A stretch of DNA of 10,502 nt from an uncultured Bacteroidales bacterium (GTDB lineage: Bacteria > Bacteroidota > Bacteroidia > Bacteroidales > UBA932), in NCBI GenBank assembly GCA_945983015.1, contig CAMFSN010000052.1:1-10502 (forward strand). The letters run 5' to 3'. Positions 1 to 6,373 of this stretch are shown one piece after another. Numbering within the stretch: position 1 is the stretch's first letter; each line of letters opens with the position of its first letter. The notes under the pieces were generated by a model that was not told the origin of the DNA, ran no database searches, and saw nothing but the letters and a program-made list of their open reading frames with translations. The position numbers and the translations under genes are program-made.

Positions 1-45
1 ACACGTAAGGAGTCGTCGGCAGCGTCAGATGTGTATAAGAGACAG
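1..45 (+). other. Illumina Nextera adapter/index contamination
   Basis: Bases 13-45 are an exact copy of the 33-nt Nextera Read 1 transposase adapter; its last 19 nt (27-45) are the Tn5 mosaic end. Bases 5-12, GTAAGGAG, equal the Nextera i5 index known as N505/S505, and bases 1-4, ACAC, equal the end of the P5 flow-cell oligo. The order P5 tail, index, adapter is that of a sequencing library molecule, so these bases are untrimmed adapter and not genomic. True genomic sequence starts at base 46, which is a tagmentation fragment end. Confidence 0.98.
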
Positions 46-46
46 C

Positions 47-193
47 CCTTATTCGGGTAATTACGGCCCCTACGGAAAGTCCGGAAAGACGTACAATATC
101 GGCTTTATGCGTATCGATGGCGGAAACCTCACCGTGGACAACAGGACAGAAACCCGGTATGCCCGCTGCGTAAAGGATATTCGAATGAATTAG
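47..193 (+). CDS. C-terminal fragment of an exported surface-type protein (FISUMP-like tail)
   Basis: An open frame enters directly after the adapter and ends at TAG 191-193, giving 48 residues. The fragment is rich in Gly, Tyr and Asn (it opens PYSGNYGPYGKSG) and closes with ETRYARCVKDIRMN. A terminal ..RCVKD-type motif is common at the end of Bacteroidota exported proteins of the FISUMP (Fibrobacter succinogenes major paralogous) kind and related lipoproteins, where the Cys lies in the last beta strand of the domain. The 5' part is lost because the contig starts at a library fragment end, so no signal peptide or domain start can be seen. Assignment rests only on the tail and is tentative; that this is a real gene end is likelier, since the frame is open throughout and composition is normal. 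Confidence 0.55.
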   Translation, partial: PYSGNYGPYGKSGKTYNIGFMRIDGGNLTVDNRTETRYARCVKDIRMN

Positions 194-230
194 CATTTTG
201 GACATTTCCAACTTGCAGGAAGCTCGGAAC

Positions 231-679
231 GAGATTAGCCACGCTGCACGTGCCTTTTCTCTCTAATCCGAGAGCACTCAAATGCCGGACGAGCCTGTGG
301 CTCTCATACTCATAAGGAATGTCTTCCACATTTTCCCCTGGGAACTCTTCTACTGGCACTTTATCCACCAGGCTGACTCTTGGAAGATAAGTTTGGTGAG
401 CGAATCGGGCTTATTACTCACCGCTGGGTTATGGAAAATAGGTTCGGTGAGCAAATCGACCTTTTTACTCACCGCTGGCTCCTGGAAGATAGGTTCGGTG
501 AGCGAATCGGGCTTATTACTCACCGTAGGCCTCTCGAAATAAGGTTCCGTGAGTAATTTAGCCTTTTTACTCACGCTTAGTTCCAGATCAGGCTGGAAAA
601 GTGGGTACCTACCTGGATGAAAGGGAGGAAAGCTGGCTGGATGTGATCGGGAAAATAGCCTGGATATAGCTGAGAGGAC
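231..679. repeat. 449-bp direct repeat, copy 1
   Basis: This unit and the next (680-1126) are about 98% identical by eye, with roughly nine substitutions and one 2-bp indel. The differences cluster at the two ends, while the core (about 321-580) is identical. In order the unit holds a small palindrome CACG...CGTG, a ~100-bp unique part, four 51-bp hairpin units, and a ~100-bp tail ending GATATAGCTGAGAGGAC. Open frames cross it on both strands: plus 282-542, and minus 368-129 plus the distal half of 817-350. The unit length (449) is not a multiple of three, so no frame continues through the array, and no frame has a clear start signal. I therefore annotate it as a repeat rather than a gene. 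Confidence 0.95.
395..575. repeat. 51-bp minisatellite of four hairpin units, array 1
   Basis: Four units begin at 395, 446, 497 and 548, with an exact 51-bp period. Each has a 6-bp stem GGTGAG...CTCACC enclosing a 16-nt loop (28 nt in all) followed by a 23-nt linker. In the fourth unit both stem ends change together, CGTGAG...CTCACG, which keeps the pair. Read on the minus strand the unit is 17 codons with no stop (for example VSNKPDSLTEPIFQEPA); the plus strand is open too, which a 51-bp period helps to maintain. Confidence 0.9.
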
Positions 680-1126
680 GAGATTAGCCACGCTGCGCGT
701 GCCTTTTCTCTCTGATCCGAGAGCACTCAAATGCCGGACGAGCCTGTGGCTCTCATACTCATAAGGAAGGTCTTCCACATTTTCCCCTGGGAACTCTTCT
801 ACTGGCACTTTATCCACCAGGCTGACTCTTGGAAGATAAGTTTGGTGAGCGAATCGGGCTTATTACTCACCGCTGGGTTATGGAAAATAGGTTCGGTGAG
901 CAAATCGACCTTTTTACTCACCGCTGGCTCCTGGAAGATAGGTTCGGTGAGCGAATCGGGCTTATTACTCACCGTAGGCCTCTCGAAATAAGGTTCCGTG
1001 AGTAATTTAGCCTTTTTACTCACGCTTAGTTTCAGATCAGGATGGGAAAGTGGGTACCTACCTGGATGTAAGGGAGGAAAGCTGGCTGGATGTGATCAGA
1101 AAAATAGCCTGGATATAGCGGAGGAC
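680..1126. repeat. 447-bp direct repeat, copy 2
   Basis: Second tandem copy, directly abutting copy 1. It is 2 bp shorter because the terminal GCTGAGAGGAC of copy 1 reads GCGGAGGAC here. The near-perfect identity implies recent duplication or gene conversion. The minus-strand frame 817-350 starts inside this unit (MDKVPVEEFPGENVED...) and runs into copy 1; the same N-terminus begins at 368 in copy 1 but then reads into different sequence. This is typical of a repeated element with fortuitous or decayed frames, although a repeated small protein cannot be excluded. Confidence 0.95.
844..1024. repeat. 51-bp minisatellite of four hairpin units, array 2
   Basis: Identical to the array at 395-575, shifted by 449 bp: units start at 844, 895, 946 and 997, including the altered but still paired stem of the fourth unit. 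The minus-strand frame 1023-799 covers exactly this array plus a short tail ending SAWWIKCQ. Confidence 0.9.
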
Positions 1127-1158
1127 GAGATTAGCCACGCTGCGCGTGACTTTTCTCT
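1127..1158. repeat. Truncated third copy of the ~449-bp repeat
   Basis: The first ~32 bp of the unit (GAGATTAGCCACGCTGCGCG, then TGaCTTTTCTCT) recur with one mismatch, after which the sequence diverges into the inverted-repeat element next to tRNA-Ser. Seen directly, this marks the downstream edge of the array. Confidence 0.85.
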
Positions 1159-1181
1159 ATCCGCTTGCCGCGGGGGCCCAT

Positions 1182-1310
1182 GCAAACGATTTGAAGCTCA
1201 CGGCCTTACGGCCTTTGGGCTTTCCCCGCACAAGTCTTTACAGGAGCAAGCTCCTGACAGCCTTGCACGAAAAAAGCCCAGCGCTTTGCACTGAGCTTCA
1301 AATTGTTTGC
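1182..1310. repeat. Large branched inverted repeat abutting tRNA-Ser
   Basis: Outer arms of 19 nt at 1182-1200 and 1292-1310 pair with one exception, which is a G-U wobble in plus-strand RNA and a C-A mismatch in minus-strand RNA. Inside are a GGCC-TTAC-GGCC hairpin (1202-1213), a GGGCTTT/AAAGCCC stem (1217-1223 with 1273-1279) and, within that, a perfect 7-bp stem CAGGAGC-AA-GCTCCTG (1241-1256). Together they would fold as a multibranched structure. The right arm ends on the discriminator base of tRNA-Ser. On the minus strand the segment following the tRNA includes AAAGCGCTGGGCTTTTTT, which could serve as a transcription terminator. It could be a mobile-element end, a structured RNA or a tRNA trailer; I cannot decide which. 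Confidence 0.8.
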
Positions 1311-1398
1311 GGAGAGGACGAGATTCGAACTCGTGGTACGGAATGACCCGTACGTCGGTTTAGCAAACCGGTGGTTTCAGCCACTCACCCACCTCTCC
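1310..1398 (-). tRNA. tRNA-Ser(GCU)
   Basis: The minus strand folds as a complete class II tRNA. The acceptor stem is GGAGAGG (1398-1392) with CCTCTCC (1317-1311). The anticodon arm has loop TTGCTAA and anticodon GCT. There is a long variable arm, GTACGG-GTCATT-CCGTAC, and the T arm is ACGAG-TTCGAAT-CTCGT. Discriminator G73 (base 1310) fits serine tRNAs. It decodes AGC/AGU. CCA is not encoded (the next bases read CAA), so the 3' end must be added by the CCA-adding enzyme. The gene is monocistronic in appearance, with a -7 box just upstream, and its 3' end borders the inverted repeat and repeat array. Confidence 0.97.
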
Positions 1399-1535
1399 AA
1401 ACCCGAAATGGACTGCAAATATAATAAAATAATTTGTAATAATAAAAGTCCTATTCCTTAAATCTTTAGCAACTCGATTTCGTTAGCAACTAATTGTATA
1501 TTATTAAGAGCTTTGTGCGGCTTGCGAAAGCAGAG
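1399..1535. other. A+T-rich intergenic region
   Basis: It separates tRNA-Ser (minus) from the end of the peroxidase gene (minus). Apart from the tRNA promoter box, I see only a weak GCTTT...AAAGC inverted repeat at about 1512-1533 that could help end the peroxidase transcript; it lacks a T-tract. No gene is supported here. Confidence 0.4.
1416..1423 (-). promoter_or_regulatory. -7 promoter box for tRNA-Ser
   Basis: On the minus strand the sequence reads TATATTTG, an exact match to the Bacteroidota TAnnTTTG element, 17 nt before the mature tRNA 5' end. No clear -33 TTTG is present at the usual distance. Confidence 0.55.
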
Positions 1536-2870
1536 TTACTTAAGATGAGGGTTTACTCCTGTGAGGCTAGTTAGAAATGCTACGATAGCTTCAATATCGG
1601 AGTCTTTCAAGTTCTTATTCAGCTCATATCTAGCCATAGCCCTAACAGCCTCGTCAAGATTTTGGATGCTGCCGTCGTGGAAATACGGAGCCGTCAAGGC
1701 TACGTTTCTCAGGATAGGCACTTTATACTTATGCAGGTCTTCCTCCTTAAGGCTGAATCCCTTAAGTCCCTCATCATCAGAGTTATATTCTATGGATGGA
1801 TCTCTATCTGCAAAATAATCCCCATATACGTCCACATATTCAAAGCTCCTTCCTCCAAGAGCCGCTCCGAAATGACAATCCACACAGGCGTTCTTCTTGA
1901 AAGCCTCATAACCCTTCTTTTCCACTTCACTTAAAGCACTTTCATCCCCCTTCAGATAATTATCAAAACGACTTCCGGGAGTAATAAGAGTCCTTTCAAA
2001 TTCCGCGATAGCATTACAGAGGCTCTCACCTGTCAGACCTTCCCCAGGATAAAGCTGATTGAATTTAGCTACCAGTTCCTTGTCAGCATGAAGTCTTTCC
2101 ACAATCTGCTCCAGACTCTGATCTCCCATCTCGACAGGATTGGTCAGAGGTCCCGCAGCCTGCTCCTGCAGATCGGCAGCTCGACCATTCCAGAATTGGC
2201 GTATATTGAACTCGGCATTGTAAACGCTCGGGGAGTTGACTCCGCCCTTCAAGCCGTAGATACCCTCGGACACCCTCTCGTCAGCGTGGTCTGCACCGCC
2301 GATTTCAAGCACGTGGCAACTAGCGCAGCTAATGCTTCCATCCAGCGACAGGGAGCTGTCGTTAAACAGGGTCTCACCCAGAGCGGCCTTCTCCTTATCG
2401 TAGTCCACAAACTCCGGAATCGGCCATACCGGCTCGTCAAATCCTCTTTTCTCGGAGATCCACGCCTGCAGAACCCTACGTTCCTCCTTATTTAGTCCGC
2501 TGGTCCAATGCACCATTCTGTACTGCTGCGGCGGCATATTTCCATAAAGAACTGAGTGCTCCAGCTTGCTGAGCGCCGCCTCGCTGATATTATCTATGTC
2601 TGCCAATTCTTTTCCCAAGTCCAGGAACCTGTTACCTGCTCGTACGTGTCCTTCCATCATCTTCCCTATCACCGGAAACTTTGAATAGAAAGGCATTTTG
2701 GCATCTTTTGAGTGGCAGACCAGACATTCGCTGCCCTCTAAGATGACTTGCACTTGCTCGTCGGCGCTTAGGCCTTTAGGAACAGGCTTGTTAAAAAGGA
2801 TTCTGGCGAAAAGTACTACGCCAGCCAGAAGCAGCAAGGCTCCAAGGATAATTTTAAGAAAACGTTTCAT
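1536..2870 (-). CDS. Tri-haem MauG/CcpA-type cytochrome c peroxidase
   Basis: This 444-residue protein has a Lys/Arg-led hydrophobic N-terminus (about 5-25), so it is exported and probably membrane-anchored in the periplasm. Residues ~33-145 form an N-terminal haem-binding domain with CLVCH at 49-53 and the motif NMPP at 111-114. Residues ~150-440 are a bacterial di-haem cytochrome c peroxidase/MauG domain with CASCH at 182-186, CVDCH at 329-333, NPVEMGD at 244-250 and the family motif KVPILRNVALTAPYFHDGS near 383-401. Known members reduce H2O2 with electrons from c-type cytochromes or oxidise protein side chains; which applies here cannot be read off. Classical CcpA has two haems, so the third CxxCH from the N-terminal fusion may act as a built-in electron entry site (inference). 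The start lies 5 bp after the stop of the CcsA-like gene, implying co-transcription and supply of haem-attachment machinery. Confidence 0.93.
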   Translation of the reverse strand: MKRFLKIILGALLLLAGVVLFARILFNKPVPKGLSADEQVQVILEGSECLVCHSKDAKMPFYSKFPVIGKMMEGHVRAGNRFLDLGKELADIDNISEAALSKLEHSVLYGNMPPQQYRMVHWTSGLNKEERRVLQAWISEKRGFDEPVWPIPEFVDYDKEKAALGETLFNDSSLSLDGSISCASCHVLEIGGADHADERVSEGIYGLKGGVNSPSVYNAEFNIRQFWNGRAADLQEQAAGPLTNPVEMGDQSLEQIVERLHADKELVAKFNQLYPGEGLTGESLCNAIAEFERTLITPGSRFDNYLKGDESALSEVEKKGYEAFKKNACVDCHFGAALGGRSFEYVDVYGDYFADRDPSIEYNSDDEGLKGFSLKEEDLHKYKVPILRNVALTAPYFHDGSIQNLDEAVRAMARYELNKNLKDSDIEAIVAFLTSLTGVNPHLK

Positions 2871-2875
2871 CGTAA

Positions 2876-4069
2876 TTATTTTGAGTTATAAGTATGCATA
2901 CTGTCTTTTGCAGAAGGAAGATAGTTAACTCCGTACCAGGTCATCTGCATCGCAGCAAAGCTAAGCAGCAGGGCACAGACAAAGCCCGCACGGGACTTTT
3001 TCTCCCTCAGGTGAATGGCGCCGAGGCAGAGGAGATAAGTCGCAGCCGCCCAGCACTCCTTGGCATCCCAGGCCCAATACTCTCCCCAGCACAATTGGGC
3101 CCAAATCGCACCGAAAATGATGCCCATAAGGATGAGATTGGACGAAGTCAGCAGCAGCGGACGGCTCAGGGCCTCCAGTTTCCCCAATCGCGGTATAAAG
3201 GATAAGAGCTTGAAAAGCAGACTCAAAGCGAGTGCAGCGTAAGCTATCATATAGACTATGAGGTGAGGGGCGAACCAGAAACTGCGAAGGGCCGGAGGCA
3301 GTTGGGAGAAATGAATTCGAGACACTGAAGCCAGGCAGAAAACAATAGCGAGCACTATCAGTGCGGGGATTACCAGAGGGGACTTCCAACTCTGCTTCAG
3401 ACCTAAAACTGCCCCCGTCAGCAGCAGAATTATTCCCAGCAGTACTCCCGGGATAGACGGGTCCCGCACCACTCTAAGCATAGCACGATTGCCGCTATCT
3501 CTCTCGAAATCAGATAGATAAATTAGCCAGCCCTTGTGCACCGCAGGGTGATTCACGCTAATCTGCTTCAAGCGAGACTCTATTTCCACCGTGCAACAGT
3601 GCTGCTTAGGCATCTCCGTGCCTTCATAGAACTCGCTGTGCACTTCTTTCAATGCCAATTCAAACGGCAGTCCTCTGCCATCTTCGGTCTGCTGTGCTGC
3701 TGTGTCCTTTTCGAGGATTACGAAGCTGTTTATACGGTCCGGTGCTGCGAATAATGCCGAGCCGAGCAGGACGGCCAAGCCCAGATGACTCAGAATGAAA
3801 TCCGCCTTCCGCCGGGCTTTGATCCCATCTCTGGCAGTAAGACCGCAGAAAAAGGTGGCGGCCAGCAGCAGGGGAGAGAGGATCAGGCGCTGAAAGGGGA
3901 TTGGCCTAATGGAACCCAAAATGGCGAAGCCGAGGGCGAGAAGGCCGAGAAGAGCTACGCTCAGGGAGCGAGGACAGCTCTTCGGGTAGAGCAGGATGCA
4001 TACAAGCATTACCGCTGCCAGAATCAGTGACAGCGGAAAGGCGAATATGTCGAGAACTCCATTACACAT
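2876..4069 (-). CDS. ccsA: Fused ResB-C/CcsA-type cytochrome c biogenesis protein
   Basis: This 397-residue polytopic membrane protein belongs to the System II cytochrome c maturation family, which carries haem across the membrane and ligates it to CxxCH apoproteins. The C-terminal half is CcsA/ResC-like: WGEYWAWDAKECW at 328-340 is the tryptophan-rich haem-handling (WWD) signature, with candidate axial histidines H269 (FAPHLIVYMIAY) and H392. The N-terminal half has several hydrophobic segments (about 7-28, 35-52, 61-76, 93-109) and a soluble loop. The stretch GWLIYLSDFERDSG... (180-204) followed by a membrane segment resembles the end of a ResB/Ccs1 protein, so it is a shortened ResB fused to CcsA. 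The peroxidase gene follows after 5 bp and is the obvious client. A 37-bp gap separates it from the acyltransferase upstream, so read-through from that gene is possible. No Shine-Dalgarno sequence is seen, as usual in this phylum. Confidence 0.92.
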   Translation of the reverse strand: MCNGVLDIFAFPLSLILAAVMLVCILLYPKSCPRSLSVALLGLLALGFAILGSIRPIPFQRLILSPLLLAATFFCGLTARDGIKARRKADFILSHLGLAVLLGSALFAAPDRINSFVILEKDTAAQQTEDGRGLPFELALKEVHSEFYEGTEMPKQHCCTVEIESRLKQISVNHPAVHKGWLIYLSDFERDSGNRAMLRVVRDPSIPGVLLGIILLLTGAVLGLKQSWKSPLVIPALIVLAIVFCLASVSRIHFSQLPPALRSFWFAPHLIVYMIAYAALALSLLFKLLSFIPRLGKLEALSRPLLLTSSNLILMGIIFGAIWAQLCWGEYWAWDAKECWAAATYLLCLGAIHLREKKSRAGFVCALLLSFAAMQMTWYGVNYLPSAKDSMHTYNSK

Positions 4070-4105
4070 ACTTTCGCATTAGTGTAAATATAAGCAACTT
4101 TTCTC

Positions 4106-5380
4106 TTAGGCCAATCCAGGCTTGAGATTTTTCCCCTCTTTCCTTCTGTAATCAAAGTATAATTCCTCTGTCGCCAGTGCGAATTTGGTAAGACAGAAGC
4201 GTTTGTCCTTCGAGGAGAAGAACCAGGTGTCGTGGATAGTGGATAGATCTAGCAGTTCTCCGAATTGCTTGTAGGCGAATTCCACGTGGCAAGAGTACTT
4301 GTCGGGAACCGGATGCTCTTGTGCGAAAGGCTTACCTTCAGGACTTAGGCCTTGAATATGGAATCCGTTCATATCGTGAATCAGGGTTCCATCTCCCAGA
4401 TGAAGCACTTTGTTGTTCGGAAGACTTAGGACGTGAACCGGCAGCAGTCCGCTGTTGTACTTGTCTTCCTGCACTTCCTTACGGACATTAGCCCTCTCCC
4501 ACTCGTACCAGTCGGGAATGTGGCTGAACTCGGTATTGCCATCCAGGGCCTGCAGCTCGCCATATTCGCTCATCTTCCATTCCTTGCCGCAGTGATTGCA
4601 GCGGAGAGTGTCCCCCTCGGAGCTCATCTCGAACTCAGTGCCGCAGTGAGGGCATTGATAAAGCACTCTGTGCAGGCCCTTGGCCCTGTTCTTGAATTTG
4701 CAGCGTATGCCTTTTTCTTTCTGCCAGGCATAATCGTCATACTGGAAGGCATCCACTATTCTATGGTTGATCTCATCGACAGAGAGGCTCTTGATCTCCT
4801 CTTCTGAGATAAGCATTTTCAGCTCGGCTTCGGTTCCTTTAATCCCCCTGTTCTTCTGGTTCCAGCAAGGTCCGTTGATATGGTGGCCCCAGCACATAAA
4901 TGTCACGACAGGTACTCCCATCATCTTGCACATTTTACCCAGAGACTGAGGTAGAACGGCAGTGGTTCCGACCAGCGAATACCTGGCTTCAGGATATATG
5001 CAGAGGATGTTGCCTTTTTCGATGCAACGCTTGGACTGCCGGATAAGGTTCACGTCGTTGGTGAATTTGCGTTTGCCGACGCAGCCGACTTTCTGCATCA
5101 GCCATTTTTGTCCGGGGAAACCCACGAAGGCATCGATGGCGACGATGTAATTGGCATTGTTAGGGAAGATAGCCTTGGTCAAGACCTGAAAGTCGTAAAA
5201 GGCATTATGATTACATAATAAGACATAAGGTCCCTTCACCCCGTCCATTCCGATTTTATTGATTTTGGTTTTGTGCATTGCTGTAACGGGGGCACTCAGC
5301 AACCACATTAAAGGTTTCAGATACCACTTGGTTGTAATAGGTTCGGCTGTGGTATCCCAGTACACTAATTGTTTTTTCAT
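4106..5380 (-). CDS. PlsC-like acyltransferase with C-terminal zinc ribbon
   Basis: From the ATG at 5380 the protein has 424 residues. The N-terminal ~200 residues are an LPLAT/PlsC-type lipid acyltransferase: NHNAFYD at 57-63 gives the catalytic HX4D pair (H58, D63), and YPEARYS at 129-135 stands where other members have FPEGTR. PlsC enzymes acylate lysophosphatidate or related lysolipids at the inner membrane. After a helical linker there is a zinc ribbon with CPHC (243-246) and CNHC (261-264), then a ~150-residue C-terminal region I do not recognise. PlsC proteins are usually ~200-260 residues, so the back half is an addition and the substrate may differ from lysophosphatidate. An in-frame ATG at 5398 exists, but the -7 box TACCTTTG (5386-5393) lies between the two starts. 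I therefore prefer MKKQLVYW. The mRNA would then start at or very near its AUG. Divergent from the patatin gene, possibly co-regulated. Confidence 0.85.
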   Translation of the reverse strand: MKKQLVYWDTTAEPITTKWYLKPLMWLLSAPVTAMHKTKINKIGMDGVKGPYVLLCNHNAFYDFQVLTKAIFPNNANYIVAIDAFVGFPGQKWLMQKVGCVGKRKFTNDVNLIRQSKRCIEKGNILCIYPEARYSLVGTTAVLPQSLGKMCKMMGVPVVTFMCWGHHINGPCWNQKNRGIKGTEAELKMLISEEEIKSLSVDEINHRIVDAFQYDDYAWQKEKGIRCKFKNRAKGLHRVLYQCPHCGTEFEMSSEGDTLRCNHCGKEWKMSEYGELQALDGNTEFSHIPDWYEWERANVRKEVQEDKYNSGLLPVHVLSLPNNKVLHLGDGTLIHDMNGFHIQGLSPEGKPFAQEHPVPDKYSCHVEFAYKQFGELLDLSTIHDTWFFSSKDKRFCLTKFALATEELYFDYRRKEGKNLKPGLA

Positions 5381-5385
5381 AATTA

Positions 5386-5393
5386 CAAAGGTA
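5386..5393 (-). promoter_or_regulatory. -7 box for the acyltransferase gene (possibly leaderless)
   Basis: The minus strand reads TACCTTTG, an exact TAnnTTTG match, ending 5 nt before the preferred ATG at 5380. With a typical spacing of a few bases to the start of transcription, the transcript would have little or no 5' leader. No good -33 element is visible. Confidence 0.5.
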
Positions 5394-5398
5394 GGCAT

Positions 5399-5416
5399 TA
5401 TTTTTGACTATTTTTG
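5399..5416 (+). promoter_or_regulatory. Tandem -7 boxes for the patatin gene
   Basis: Two identical copies of TATTTTTG (5399-5406 and 5409-5416), both matching TAnnTTTG, sit 22-39 nt before the patatin ATG. They are 10 bp, about one helical turn, apart. A clear -33 TTTG is missing for both. The pair may give two transcription starts. Confidence 0.5.
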
Positions 5417-5437
5417 TGAGGATTTGTAATTTATGTT

Positions 5438-6301
5438 ATGAAGGAACTTGGAATTGCTTTCGGAGGGGGCGGAGCCAGAGCTTGTGCCCAATGTGGTGCG
5501 GTTCAGGCACTTAGAGAATATGATGTCAAAGTGGACATTGTGTCAGGAACCAGTGCCGGTGCGATTATGGCGGTGCTTTACAGCGCCGGTTTAACTTGTC
5601 AGCAGATGGTGGATCTTTTCGAGGGTCTGGATTTCTTCAAGGACATAGTCACGCCTAATGTTCCTCGCGGCGGGATGTTCAGTTCCGCTCCGCTTCTGGA
5701 ACTGCTCAGGAGGGTGCTCCCATATAAAAACATAGAAGAACTTCCCATCCCCACTGTAGTCGTGGCATCAGACCTGGAACACGGCTGCGTGAAACTCTTC
5801 CGCGAGGGGGAGATTGCTCCCAGAGTCGTGGCTTCCTGTTCCATTCCGATTATTTTCACTCCTATAAAGATAGATGGAATTCATTACGTCGATGGGGGAG
5901 CTTTCCAGAACCTTCCTGTTCCAGCGATTCGTCAAGAGTGCCGTAAAGTATTCTCTTTCAGTCTCTTGCACCTAGAAGAGGAAAAGTATCACGATAATCT
6001 CATCTCCATCGCGAACCGTTCCTTCAATATGATTATGGCCTCCAACGAGCTTGCCGATATGCGTCTCTCCGATGTGGATGTCAAACTTGACACTTCAGGC
6101 TGCAATGCCTACGACCTTTCGAAGATGGAGCTCTTATTCGAGAGGGGTTATCGTCAGACTTGTGAGATGCTTGAAAGCCAAGGCTATAGCAGGGTTTTTG
6201 CCCCTGAACGGATTATCTTTAAGCAGAAGGACGAGAATAAAACAGATTATTCCCGTACTTTGAATCCCTTGAAGGAAGCTTTGTCTAAAATCTACCGATG
6301 A
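5438..6301 (+). CDS. Patatin-like phospholipase (RssA/YlbK-type)
   Basis: This 287-residue, apparently cytoplasmic serine acyl hydrolase has the whole patatin catalytic set: the oxyanion-hole glycine stretch GGGGAR at 9-14, nucleophile elbow GTSAG at 37-41 (Ser39), and the Asp of the dyad in DGG at 152-154 (Asp152). The surrounding VVASCSIPIIFTP and DGGAFQNLPV segments are also typical of bacterial patatins. No signal peptide or C-terminal membrane domain is present. Such enzymes release fatty acids from glycerolipids; the natural substrate is unknown. ATG at 5438 gives the correct family N-terminus immediately before the glycine motif. It lies head-to-head with the PlsC-like acyltransferase across ~57 bp, so lipid deacylation and reacylation genes share one regulatory region. 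The downstream neighbour is convergent, 72 bp away; no strong terminator is seen between them. Confidence 0.93.
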   Translation: MKELGIAFGGGGARACAQCGAVQALREYDVKVDIVSGTSAGAIMAVLYSAGLTCQQMVDLFEGLDFFKDIVTPNVPRGGMFSSAPLLELLRRVLPYKNIEELPIPTVVVASDLEHGCVKLFREGEIAPRVVASCSIPIIFTPIKIDGIHYVDGGAFQNLPVPAIRQECRKVFSFSLLHLEEEKYHDNLISIANRSFNMIMASNELADMRLSDVDVKLDTSGCNAYDLSKMELLFERGYRQTCEMLESQGYSRVFAPERIIFKQKDENKTDYSRTLNPLKEALSKIYR

Positions 6302-6373
6302 AAAGAACTTTTTTGATATTTGTCCGCTTCCCTGCCTCGCTACTCAGCTAATCGCTTTCGAAAGAATCTGCAA

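Noticed and set aside
350..817. Minus-strand 155-codon frame (MDKVPVEEFPGENVED...) and plus-strand 86-codon frames 282-542 and 731-991 as genes
   Set aside because: They run through repeat sequence, exist on both strands at once, change frame at the unit junctions and lack start signals. A repeated small protein remains possible but is not supported enough to annotate.
395..1024. CRISPR-like array (regular short repeats)
   Set aside because: The 51-bp units are tandem near-copies with no unique spacers, the linkers repeat as well, and the ~449-bp block is itself duplicated. No cas genes are present.
1182..1310. Integron attC site
   Set aside because: The length and fold are in range, but the arm ends GCAAAC/GTTTGC do not follow the RYYYAAC/GTTRRRY pattern and no integrase is nearby.
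998..1346. Plus-strand frames across the inverted repeat and tRNA
   Set aside because: They overlap the tRNA-Ser gene and structured repeat, and resemble no protein.
5381..5398. Upstream ATG (5398) as the acyltransferase start
   Set aside because: The exact -7 promoter box lies between this ATG and the next one at 5380, so the first would not be in the mRNA.
6302..6373. Bidirectional terminator between the patatin and YeiH genes
   Set aside because: Only a 10-bp palindrome CTTTCGAAAG (6356-6365) without a T-tract and a weak AAAAGAACTTTTTT are present; not enough to call.
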